From an uncultured Corynebacterium sp. (lineage in GTDB: Bacteria > Actinomycetota > Actinomycetes > Mycobacteriales > Mycobacteriaceae): DNA of 22,102 nucleotides. Positions 14,441-21,134 of the stretch are shown here, in pieces; position 1 is the stretch's first letter, and every line of letters begins with the position of its first letter. The stretch is from NCBI RefSeq assembly GCF_937999985.1, contig NZ_CALLDG010000210.1, positions 1 through 22,102 of the forward strand, read 5' to 3'. The position numbers and the translations under genes are program-made. The notes beneath the pieces are model-generated. The model made no database searches, had not been told where the DNA came from, and was given only the letters and a program-made list of their open reading frames with translations.

Positions 14441-14513
14441 GCTGGAGTGGCGCAATCGGTAGCGCAACGGTCTTGTAAACCGTAGGTTGCGAGTTCAAGT
14501 CTCGTCTCCAGCT
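14441..14513 (+). tRNA. tRNA-Thr (anticodon TGT)
   Basis: 73-nt cloverleaf: acceptor GCTGGAG pairs with CTCCAGC, D-arm with AATCGGTAG, anticodon stem ACGGT/ACCGT around loop CTTGTAA (anticodon TGT at 14474-14476), and T-loop GTTCAAGTC. CCA is not encoded. It reads ACA codons. The ~196-bp gap upstream (14245-14440), which holds the thrE start region, shows no other gene. Confidence 0.95.
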
Positions 14514-14567
14514 CACCTCGCGCCCAGGGAGTTCGCCCGCCTTTCGTGGCTGCCGAACCCCTGGTGC

Positions 14568-14573
14568 TAGAGT
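14568..14573 (+). promoter_or_regulatory. Possible -10 element before tRNA-Gly
   Basis: TAGAGT lies about 50 nt before the tRNA-Gly gene in the 109-bp gap between the two tRNAs. A matching -35 is not clear. If real, it gives tRNA-Gly its own promoter and a short 5' leader containing the CAGCACGC/GTGTGCTG stem (14580-14617, one wobble pair, 22-nt loop). Confidence 0.25.
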
Positions 14574-14622
14574 ATTCGACAGCACGCTAGAGGTTGCGTT
14601 GATGCATCCGTGTGCTGGAACT

Positions 14623-14693
14623 GCCGGCGTAGTTTAGTGGTAGAACATCAGCTTCCCAAGCTGAGAGTGCGAGTTCGATTCTCGTCGCCGGCT
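14623..14693 (+). tRNA. tRNA-Gly (anticodon CCC)
   Basis: 71-nt cloverleaf: acceptor GCCGGCG pairs with CGCCGGC, D-arm TAGTGGTAGA, anticodon stem TCAGC/GCTGA around loop TTCCCAA (anticodon CCC at 14655-14657), and T-arm GCGAG/CTCGT with TTCGATT. CCA is not encoded. It decodes GGG codons. It lies 26 bp before an unknown lower-GC gene. Confidence 0.95.
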
Positions 14694-14718
14694 CAAATTC
14701 CAAAGGTATGCTTTTGAC

Positions 14719-15444
14719 ATGCCGAAACCCACACGCTCACCACAAAAAATCGCTGATCTGCTTACTCCTAAGGAATCTCAGGTACTGATCCGTTCGCTCC
14801 GAGCCGCACTGGTATCTGGCGCGGAAAGCTACGACGGACTTGTAGGTTCTCTGGTTAACTTCCCGGTTTTCTTGGCTGTTCCTAAAGACTGGAAACAGCG
14901 CCTAGCAGAGCTACCAACTCACCATGAAAACTACCTTGACTTGTCCAAGGACTTTTTGGACGAGGTTGTCCAGACGTTGACAGCTGAAATAGAAGCCTGG
15001 GCAGGAAAAGTCACCGATTTCGATCGCCTGCAATGCTCCATTTTGGAAATGCGCACCAAAGGTGTGGACATCTGGGTTTTCGATGACTGGGGATCGATAG
15101 ACAGTGATGACGAAAAGGTTGGTGAGGCGCTCATCCCCTTTGAGATCGCGGAAGATTTTGATTTGCAGGAAGTAGAGATCCAGTTCTACGTCCGGTCGTT
15201 CTCGGGTCAAGTGACCGCGGCGACGCAGATCATCGTCGATAAGCTGGAAAGCTACGGCTTGAATCCACAGTGGGATGAGGATGCTACGGGGCCTGTGAGG
15301 GGGCCAATTTCAGTTCGAATGATGTGGCAGCCACACAGCATCCTCAAGGAGGGTTGGGATGAACTCTACGAAACCCCGGAAGAATATCTAGCCAGCCTTG
15401 CTTTACCGGCGAACCAAAAGCCGTCCGACGGCGACGTCGATTAA
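14719..15444 (+). CDS. Unknown protein next to tRNA-Gly, lower GC
   Basis: 241-residue soluble protein that I do not recognise with confidence. No signal peptide, membrane segment or known catalytic motif is visible. It is acidic, with segments VTDFDRLQCSILEMRTKGV near the middle and a late GLNPQWDEDATG followed by a WQP strand; this pattern is loosely like the DUF6891 family, but many family residues are missing, so that is only a hint. Two hand-counted lines give about 49 % GC against 58-60 % in nearby core genes, and it sits just behind two tRNA genes, a common landing site for acquired DNA. ATG 14719 has AAAGG 12 nt upstream, a little far. It converges on the GNAT gene with 15 bp between them. 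Confidence 0.65.
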   Translation: MPKPTRSPQKIADLLTPKESQVLIRSLRAALVSGAESYDGLVGSLVNFPVFLAVPKDWKQRLAELPTHHENYLDLSKDFLDEVVQTLTAEIEAWAGKVTDFDRLQCSILEMRTKGVDIWVFDDWGSIDSDDEKVGEALIPFEIAEDFDLQEVEIQFYVRSFSGQVTAATQIIVDKLESYGLNPQWDEDATGPVRGPISVRMMWQPHSILKEGWDELYETPEEYLASLALPANQKPSDGDVD

Positions 15445-15459
15445 CTCCCTGAACCTGCG

Positions 15460-15969
15460 TTACTCGAACGTGTACAGCATCACGTGCGCGTGTTCGGCCT
15501 CGTCCACGCCCTTTTCGACGTATCCGACCTTCTCGTAGACGTGTTTCGCGCGGTCGTTGCCGAAAACGACGCACAGGCTTACGCCTGGCTTGCCGTCGGC
15601 CTTCGCCTGGTCCAGCACCGCCTGCATCAGTTTCGTGCCTAGTCCCTTGCCCGTGTTGCCGGGCGCCATGGCGATCGCCACTTCCGGGTATTCGGCGGAT
15701 ACGTAGCCGTAGCCGTGGTTTTCTTCCGTAGAGTCGAGTAGCCATGCTGCGCCGATGGGCTCACCGTTTTCTTCGACGATGACGCCACCTTGTCCCTCGG
15801 TCCAGCCATCCACGTAGAACACGGTGTCCTCGTCGAAGGTCTCCGAGTACTCCCTGTTCGGATCACCCCAGGTATCCGTCTCAGCGTTCATTTTGTGGAT
15901 GAATGGGCGGTCGGCTTCGACCGCGCGACGGAAGGTGAACAGTTCAGGGTTTTCTTTGTAAGAAGTCAT
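15460..15969 (-). CDS. GNAT-family N-acetyltransferase
   Basis: Cytosolic 169-residue acetyl-CoA-dependent N-acetyltransferase of unknown substrate. The core motif A is at about 95-125: a beta strand VAIAMAP followed by the pyrophosphate-binding loop GNTGKGLG and helix TKLMQAVLDQAKADG. The motif B region is SLCVVFGNDRAKHVYEKVGYVEKG, and motif D/C-like strands precede it. No RBS is visible before ATG 15969, but TACGCT lies 7 nt upstream, suggesting a leaderless mRNA. A strong hairpin that ends the upstream L,D-transpeptidase transcript lies about 20 bp before the gene. Confidence 0.88.
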   Translation of the reverse strand: MTSYKENPELFTFRRAVEADRPFIHKMNAETDTWGDPNREYSETFDEDTVFYVDGWTEGQGGVIVEENGEPIGAAWLLDSTEENHGYGYVSAEYPEVAIAMAPGNTGKGLGTKLMQAVLDQAKADGKPGVSLCVVFGNDRAKHVYEKVGYVEKGVDEAEHAHVMLYTFE

Positions 15970-15990
15970 AGGAGTAAGCGTAGCGAAAGC

Positions 15991-16037
15991 AACCCCCAGG
16001 GCGAAGCTGCTCCGGTGTGGCGCTTGCCCTGGGGGTT
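15991..16037 (-). terminator. Hairpin terminator after the L,D-transpeptidase gene
   Basis: AACCCCCAGGGC and GCCCTGGGGGTT form a perfect 12-bp stem, extended by about 4 bp after one bulged G, with a loop of about 14 nt. On the minus strand it follows the L,D-transpeptidase stop by about 40 nt and is trailed by a T-rich GCTTTCGCT rather than a clean T-run. Confidence 0.68.
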
Positions 16038-16075
16038 GGGGTGAACCGGCTGGTGAACCCTAGTGCTGTTGAATC

Positions 16076-16747
16076 CTAGTAGATGTAGATCCGGTCGCCG
16101 ACCTTCAGCGCGTTGAAGAAGTTCGCTGCGTGCGGGGAAGCCAGGTGGATGCAGCCGTGGGACATCACGTTCGGGTCGCCCTGGTGGAAGGCGTGGCCGT
16201 TGTTGGTGAAGTACACGGAGTAGGGCATCGGGGCGTTGCCGTAGGTGCGGGAGTAGTCGTCCTTCACCTTGCGGGTGATCACGTGCCAGCCCTTCGGGGT
16301 CTCGTAGCCGCGCTTGCCGCTGGAGATCTTCACCGGGCCATAGCTGGTCTTGCCGCCGCGCTGCAGCCAAGCCGTCTGGTTGCGCAGGTTAACGCAGCCG
16401 CGGGCCTGAGCCGGGCACTGGGTGTTGCGCGGAGCGGGACGGTGCTTCGGAGCCGGGCGCGGGGCGGGCTTGTTGGCGCGCTCGCGGGCAGCCAGGGCAC
16501 CTGGGGCGAAGAAGTTAGCGGCATCGTCGGCTGCACGGTTGATCTGGCCGCGTGCGGGCTCTGGCAGACCACGGGTGCTGTTGTGGACGTTATCGCGGGC
16601 GCCCAGAACGAAGTTGTTGATGTCCTGCTGGGAGGAGCCCAGAGGAGCGGCGGATGCGGCACCGGTGCCCAGGGAGGCAGCCATCATGGTTGCGACACCG
16701 GCAGCGGCGAGACGGCGGCGGAGAGAGCGAGAGTTGGATTTCGTCAT
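16076..16747 (-). CDS. Exported L,D-transpeptidase (YkuD family)
   Basis: Periplasmic enzyme that makes 3-3 cross-links between peptidoglycan stems or attaches molecules to them. Residues 1-34 are a signal peptide ending ASA before APLG. A helical then Pro/Arg/Lys-rich linker (about 35-115) leads to the YkuD domain (about 120-223). Catalytic residues: Ser196, His197 and Cys199 in MSHGCIHL, with the upstream conserved His in HAFHQG. No LysM or Ig-like domain is present, so it is a short one-domain type. ATG 16747 is preferred over GTG 16753: TAAGCT lies 6 nt before the ATG, which would make the mRNA leaderless. The hairpin at 15991-16037 ends the transcript. Confidence 0.93.
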   Translation of the reverse strand: MTKSNSRSLRRRLAAAGVATMMAASLGTGAASAAPLGSSQQDINNFVLGARDNVHNSTRGLPEPARGQINRAADDAANFFAPGALAARERANKPAPRPAPKHRPAPRNTQCPAQARGCVNLRNQTAWLQRGGKTSYGPVKISSGKRGYETPKGWHVITRKVKDDYSRTYGNAPMPYSVYFTNNGHAFHQGDPNVMSHGCIHLASPHAANFFNALKVGDRIYIY

Positions 16748-16953
16748 GGGCACAGCTTAATGGGTTGCGCCGGGAGTATGTGCACTGAATCACGAGTTAA
16801 TTCCTAGATTCTTTCCAGAACCGCTATTTATTCGAGGGCAATGAAGTTGGCGCGGTAGTTGGCGCGTGGAAGGCAGGAAGAGCGTTCCGAGAGTATTCCG
16901 CGTTGGTATGTCGTGGTGGGAAGCCGCTGAAGGGTTCACAGCAAACATCCAGC

Positions 16954-16959
16954 TATCAT
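16954..16959 (+). promoter_or_regulatory. Candidate -10 element of the phoRS operon
   Basis: TATCAT lies 45 nt before the phoR ATG, inside the 256-bp gap 16748-17003 between divergent genes. No good -35 is seen, as often in activated promoters. The rest of the gap shows nothing else that can be named. Confidence 0.35.
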
Positions 16960-17003
16960 GCAGATAGACGCTAATTCTCTGCAGCACAATGAGGTGCATG
17001 ACA

Positions 17004-17705
17004 ATGCCTAACACCCAGCCGGTGAAGGTCCTCGTCGTCGACGACGAGGACAATATTTCTGACCTTCTTAAGGTAAGCCTGAAATTTCAGGGGTTTGATG
17101 TGGAAACGGCCGACAACGGCCAAGACGCACTGGCGCTAGCGGAAACTTACCAGCCGGACGCCTTCATCCTGGACGTCATGATGCCCGGCATGGATGGCTT
17201 CACCCTGCTCAACAAGCTCCGTGCCGCAGGCCACGATGCCCCGGCGCTCTTCCTCACTGCAAAGGATGGTGTGGAGGACCGAATCCACGGCCTGACCATC
17301 GGCGCCGACGACTATGTGACTAAGCCGTTCAGCCTGGAAGAGGTCATTACCCGACTGCGCGTGATCCTGCGCCGTGTGTCCTCCGAGGAAGAGCAGGAAT
17401 CCAGCCTGATCACCTACGAAGACATCACTTTGGATGACGACATGCACGAGGTCACGAAGGCTGGCGAGGTCGTCGACCTATCGCCCACAGAGTTCAAGCT
17501 GCTGCGCTACCTGCTGGTCAACGCCGAGGTTGTGCTGAGCAAGGCGAAGATCCTGGACCACGTGTGGAACTACGATTTCGGCGGCGACGGCAACGTCGTT
17601 GAGTCCTATGTTTCCTACCTGCGCCGCAAGATCGACAAGGAAGAGCCACACCTCATCCAGACCGTCCGCGGTGTGGGCTATGTCCTGCGTAAGCCCCGCA
17701 CCTAA
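17004..17705 (+). CDS. phoR: Two-component response regulator, PhoR (C. glutamicum) / PhoP (M. tuberculosis) type
   Basis: OmpR-family DNA-binding response regulator. The receiver domain (about 8-120) has the acidic pair in VLVVDDED, phospho-acceptor Asp57 in FILDVMMPGMDG, Thr in LFLTAKDG and Lys in DDYVTKPFS. The C-terminal winged helix (about 135-230) has LSPTEFKLLRYLLVNAEVVLSK, and NVVESYVSYLRRKID; long stretches match M. tuberculosis PhoP. In C. glutamicum the orthologue activates phosphate-starvation genes; in M. tuberculosis it controls lipids and virulence. ATG 17004 is chosen over ATG 16989 and 16998 because GAGGTG lies 7 nt before it and the next residues are MPNTQPVKVLVVDD. The sensor kinase gene follows after 11 nt. 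The longer reading from 16989 would put the ribosome site inside the gene. Confidence 0.93.
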   Translation: MPNTQPVKVLVVDDEDNISDLLKVSLKFQGFDVETADNGQDALALAETYQPDAFILDVMMPGMDGFTLLNKLRAAGHDAPALFLTAKDGVEDRIHGLTIGADDYVTKPFSLEEVITRLRVILRRVSSEEEQESSLITYEDITLDDDMHEVTKAGEVVDLSPTEFKLLRYLLVNAEVVLSKAKILDHVWNYDFGGDGNVVESYVSYLRRKIDKEEPHLIQTVRGVGYVLRKPRT

Positions 17706-17716
17706 AACCAATTCCT

Positions 17717-19333
17717 ATGTCCAACGCTGAAAACACCGGCGCGCCTGAGTCTGCTGTGCCTGCTGAAGCCGCTGTGTCTGAGGCGCCTGCTGTAGGCTCT
17801 GCCGTCCCCGTCCGCTCCGGCCATCCTGGGCATTTTCTGTCTCACTATCCGCTGCGTATCTCCCTGGTGGTGGTTATCGCGGTGCTGGTCGCCATGGGGC
17901 TAACAGTTTCCGGTGTTTCCGTGACGACCACCCTGCAGCGCTTCCTCATTCAAAGGGTTGATGAGCAGCTGGATCAGGCGACAAACGGTTGGGCTCACCG
18001 GTCCGGCCTCGCCGACGGAAATTCCGAGGATCAGAGCGCGCCGAGCGGGAGCGGGAGCGACAGCACCGCTCTGGGGCTGGAAGGCTTCGGTGTACTGAAC
18101 CTCCAGCAGCCGCCGAATCCCGTCACCGGTGTTACCCGCCCACCCAGCGACTTCTACATTCTGGTGGTCGACGACCAGGTCTCCTATGAGTACTTCAACT
18201 CCCCGTTGAAGGCTCGCCCCGAGATCCGCGGTCTGGGGCAGCCCACCATGCCCGTGACCGTCGGTTCGCGCGAGGACTCCGGTACGCACATCAGCTGGCG
18301 CGCCACCAGTTTCCGCAATGACGACGGCACCATCACCATCGTCGCCCTGCCTCTGGCCGAAGAAGAGCACATTATTTCCCGCCTCGTGCTGTTGCAGGCA
18401 GTCATCGGCCTGACGGTCGTCGCGTTCGTCATCCTGGCATCGATGTATCTGGTGCGCCGCGCTTTGCGTCCACTGAACGAGGTGGAACTGACGGCGTCAA
18501 AAATTTCGAACGGCGACCTCGGGCAGCGCGTGCCGAACTGGCGGCCCAACACAGAGGTCGGGCGGCTTTCGCAGGCGCTCAACAAGATGCTCGCGCAGAT
18601 CCAAACGGCGTTCGTCGCCATCGGCGCTTCGGAAAGACAGGCGCGCCGTTCCGAGGCATCGATGCGCCGTTTCATCGGGGATGCTTCGCACGAGCTGCGC
18701 ACGCCGTTGACGTCGGTGCGCGGCTACGCGGAGCTGTACCAATCGGGTGCTACTGATGACGCCTCCATGGTCATCGACCGTATTTCTGAAGAGGCTGACC
18801 GCATGAGTCTGCTGGTCGAAGACCTCCTAGCGCTGGTCCGCATGGACGAGGGGCGACCGCTGGCGAAGAACCGCGTGGACATGCTGGAACTGGTGCTGGA
18901 AACCGCGGAGTCGGCCCGCGCGGGATTCCCGAACCGTATTGTGCAGGTCGTCAATGAAACCGGGGATGTGCCGATCGTCATCGGTGACGTGAACCGCCTG
19001 CACCAGGTGCTGGGCAACCTGGTGACCAATGCGTTGCGGCACGCGGGCGAAGATGCCGAGGTGAAGCTGCACCTGGATAAGCACGACGGCAACGTGATCG
19101 TGGACGTGGAGGACAACGGCCAGGGCATCCCGGCTGAAGACGTGCCACACCTATTTGAAAGGTTCTACCGCCCGGATGTTTCGCGCTCCCGCGCTTCTGG
19201 TGGCTCGGGGCTGGGGCTGTCGATCGTCAAGGGGCTGGTGGAGGTCCACGGCGGCACGGTCTCCGTGGACAGCGAGGAAGGCAAGGGAACGCGCTTCCGG
19301 ATCCAGTTGCCTGAAGCGCCCGAGGTGGAATAG
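17717..19333 (+). CDS. phoS: Sensor histidine kinase, PhoS type
   Basis: Membrane-bound sensor kinase, 538 residues, partner of the preceding regulator. Residues 1-45 are an Ala/Pro/Glu-rich cytoplasmic leader, TM1 is about 48-70, an extracytoplasmic sensor region runs about 71-218, TM2 about 222-245, then a HAMP domain. The dimerisation domain has FIGDASHELRTPLTSVRGY with phospho-His325. The ATPase domain shows the N-box HQVLGNLVTNALRHAG, G1 DVEDNGQGIP, F-box LFERFYRP and G2 GGSGLGLSIVKG. It starts 11 nt after phoR with no recognisable ribosome binding site, so translation probably depends on coupling to phoR. Whether it senses phosphate itself is inferred from the C. glutamicum PhoRS system. 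Confidence 0.92.
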   Translation: MSNAENTGAPESAVPAEAAVSEAPAVGSAVPVRSGHPGHFLSHYPLRISLVVVIAVLVAMGLTVSGVSVTTTLQRFLIQRVDEQLDQATNGWAHRSGLADGNSEDQSAPSGSGSDSTALGLEGFGVLNLQQPPNPVTGVTRPPSDFYILVVDDQVSYEYFNSPLKARPEIRGLGQPTMPVTVGSREDSGTHISWRATSFRNDDGTITIVALPLAEEEHIISRLVLLQAVIGLTVVAFVILASMYLVRRALRPLNEVELTASKISNGDLGQRVPNWRPNTEVGRLSQALNKMLAQIQTAFVAIGASERQARRSEASMRRFIGDASHELRTPLTSVRGYAELYQSGATDDASMVIDRISEEADRMSLLVEDLLALVRMDEGRPLAKNRVDMLELVLETAESARAGFPNRIVQVVNETGDVPIVIGDVNRLHQVLGNLVTNALRHAGEDAEVKLHLDKHDGNVIVDVEDNGQGIPAEDVPHLFERFYRPDVSRSRASGGSGLGLSIVKGLVEVHGGTVSVDSEEGKGTRFRIQLPEAPEVE

Positions 19334-19358
19334 CATCCCGCGGGGCATGCGGGGGTGC
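19333..19358. terminator. Possible bidirectional terminator
   Basis: In the 25-bp gap between the convergent phoS and lipase genes, GCATCCCGC pairs with GCGGGGGTGC (one G-T wobble and one bulged G) around a 7-nt loop. The stem is GC-rich but lacks a T-run on either strand, so it may stop both transcripts only weakly. Confidence 0.38.
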
Positions 19359-20570
19359 TTAGGCCTCCGTATCGCCTTCCTCCAAGCCGTCGAGGAGCGC
19401 CAAGTGGACGATGTCCTGCACGTCCGGGTTCGTGGGCAGCTCCTCGTGCTTGCACTTGGATACGCCCAGATCCTGGAGGAAGTAATTCGTGATGATGGCC
19501 TCACCCGTGTCGTTTGAATGGCCGTCCTCGAGCTGGAAGGTGGTGTGGTCACTGGGGATGGTGGGCTGCCGGTCACCCAAGAAGGCATTTTCGTGAGGCA
19601 CCACGGTGGCATCGTTGCGGGTGGCGTAGCAGGTGTAGCGAATGTGGTTGCGGGTTTCGGGTGAGGCCGCCAGGGTTTCCATCAGTGGCGAACCGATGAC
19701 CTGCTGCATGCCCGCCGCGCCGAAGACCCGGCGAATGGTGGCGGCCGCCACGCGCTGGCTCATGTCCGTGGTAAACATGCCGCCCAACATGCCCATGAGC
19801 GTGGTGCCCTGGTGCGGAGCGCCGAGAGTGATGAGGTGGTGGACGTAATCCTCGCCGCCGAGCTCGTTAATCCAATAGCGGGCCAGCAGCCCACCCTGGG
19901 AATGCCCCACGATGTCCACCGCCTCCGCGCCCGTGGCGGCCAGCACCTGCTCGATGTAGGCACCGATGTCCTGGGCGGAGGTTGGAATATCCTGCGTTCC
20001 GTGCACGCCATAGTCTGGGCTGAACACCACAAAGTCGTCGTCCCGCAGGCGCAGAACCAGGTTCTGCCACACGTTTTTCGAGCTGATCGTCCCGTGGATC
20101 AGGATTACCGGGTACGGGCGGTCGATGGTGGGACGTGCCTGCCAGAGGTCGTCCGCGTAACCGGGGGAGACTTGGCGGGCGCCCAGTGGTGGGTCGGGGA
20201 TGGCACCGCGGAGCTGCGGTAGCTGCGGGCGGGTCATGCGCCCCGGGATGTCCCAGAGGAAGCGACCGGTGATGGAAATACTGCTGGCCATGCCGCTGCC
20301 TAGGCGGCTAAGCCAACTGCGGATATCAGGGTCGGGGCCGATGACGTCGCCCGCGTTGGCGGGGTCGTAATCATCGTCCGACGAGCCACTGCGATGGTTG
20401 CCGTAGCCGTCGTAGCTATCGAAGCTATCGGGATTCTCGAAGTTCTCTGCCACGGCTGCACTCGCCGGGGGATCGACCTCGGCTAGTTCCTCTAGTTCGA
20501 GTTCTGGGTCGAGCACGTCGTCAGCGTTGTGAGTGCTTTCGGTGTTGTTGTCGTCGTTGTCGTTTTCCAC
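19359..20570 (-). CDS. Alpha/beta-hydrolase lipase/esterase with acidic N-terminal extension
   Basis: Hydrolase of the triacylglycerol-lipase/esterase type, 403 residues. The catalytic triad can be read: Ser224 in VGHSQGG, Asp320 in RNDATVVPHENA, and His351 in EDGHSNDTGEA. The oxyanion loop is ILIHGTISSKNVW, and DFVVFSPDYGVHGTQDIPTSA follows. The first ~85 residues are Asp/Glu/Asn/Ser-rich and of low complexity, then a short SWLSRLGSGMASSISITGRFLWDIPGR stretch that could associate with membrane. No signal peptide is seen, so it is probably cytosolic unless it starts later. GTG 20570 has GGTGG about 7 nt upstream. Natural substrate unknown; a role in membrane or storage lipid turnover is conjecture. 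Genes either side are unrelated. Confidence 0.85.
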   Translation of the reverse strand: MENDNDDNNTESTHNADDVLDPELELEELAEVDPPASAAVAENFENPDSFDSYDGYGNHRSGSSDDDYDPANAGDVIGPDPDIRSWLSRLGSGMASSISITGRFLWDIPGRMTRPQLPQLRGAIPDPPLGARQVSPGYADDLWQARPTIDRPYPVILIHGTISSKNVWQNLVLRLRDDDFVVFSPDYGVHGTQDIPTSAQDIGAYIEQVLAATGAEAVDIVGHSQGGLLARYWINELGGEDYVHHLITLGAPHQGTTLMGMLGGMFTTDMSQRVAAATIRRVFGAAGMQQVIGSPLMETLAASPETRNHIRYTCYATRNDATVVPHENAFLGDRQPTIPSDHTTFQLEDGHSNDTGEAIITNYFLQDLGVSKCKHEELPTNPDVQDIVHLALLDGLEEGDTEA

Positions 20571-20631
20571 TGGTTATCCACCGCAATGACAATGTAACGA
20601 AAGGACAATGAAACGAAAGAAAAAGGATTCT

Positions 20632-21069
20632 TTAAGCGGAAGGGATCTTCGCCTCGTCGACACCCTGAGCCTGCAGCGCTTGGCGGATCTTGGCTGCCGA
20701 CTCATCCATTTTCTCCGGATCCGTCTCGTCCATCCGCATCACGTTCTGCAGGCTATAGCCGGACATGTCGGAAGCCGGGAAAATGTGGATGTGGGCGTGT
20801 GGCACCTCGAATCCAGCGATTAGGTAGCCGGCACGGGGGGCGTCAAAAGCCTCGACGATAGCCTTGCCCACCAGCTGCGCGACCTCGTTACAGTGAGCCC
20901 ACGTTGCTGTATCCATATCGGTCCAGCGATCGACCTCCTCGATCGGCACGACCAGCGTGTGGCCGTAAGCCGCGGGTTCGATGGTCAAAAACGCCGCCGC
21001 GGTTTCGTCGCGGTAGACGATGCGACCGGGGATCTCGCCGTTCAGGATTTTCGTGAATACCGTAGCCAT
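20632..21069 (-). CDS. HIT-family protein
   Basis: Small cytosolic nucleotide hydrolase or transferase of the histidine-triad superfamily, 145 residues. It starts with the family pattern FTKILNGEIPGRIVYRDE, continues with FLTIEPAAYGHTLVVP and ends with the active-site triad HAHIHIF at residues 91-97 (His91, His93, His95). Such proteins cleave AMP-linked substrates such as adenosine phosphoramidates; the exact substrate is unknown. ATG 21069 lies 7 nt downstream of TAACAT, a good -10, so the mRNA may be leaderless. It is divergent from purD with a 65-bp shared gap. The 61-bp gap to the lipase gene (20571-20631) contains nothing clear. Confidence 0.92.
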   Translation of the reverse strand: MATVFTKILNGEIPGRIVYRDETAAAFLTIEPAAYGHTLVVPIEEVDRWTDMDTATWAHCNEVAQLVGKAIVEAFDAPRAGYLIAGFEVPHAHIHIFPASDMSGYSLQNVMRMDETDPEKMDESAAKIRQALQAQGVDEAKIPSA

Positions 21070-21134
21070 GCTGCCGATGTTAGCGCGTTAAACGTATCTG
21101 GTGGCGGGGGTTGGCTTCGCTAGACTGGGGAACC
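21070..21134. promoter_or_regulatory. Divergent control region of the HIT gene and purD
   Basis: Two -10-like hexamers face opposite ways: TAACAT on the minus strand (21077-21082, 7 nt before the HIT ATG) and TAGACT on the plus strand (21121-21126, 8 nt before the purD ATG). Clear -35 boxes are lacking for both. Confidence 0.45.
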
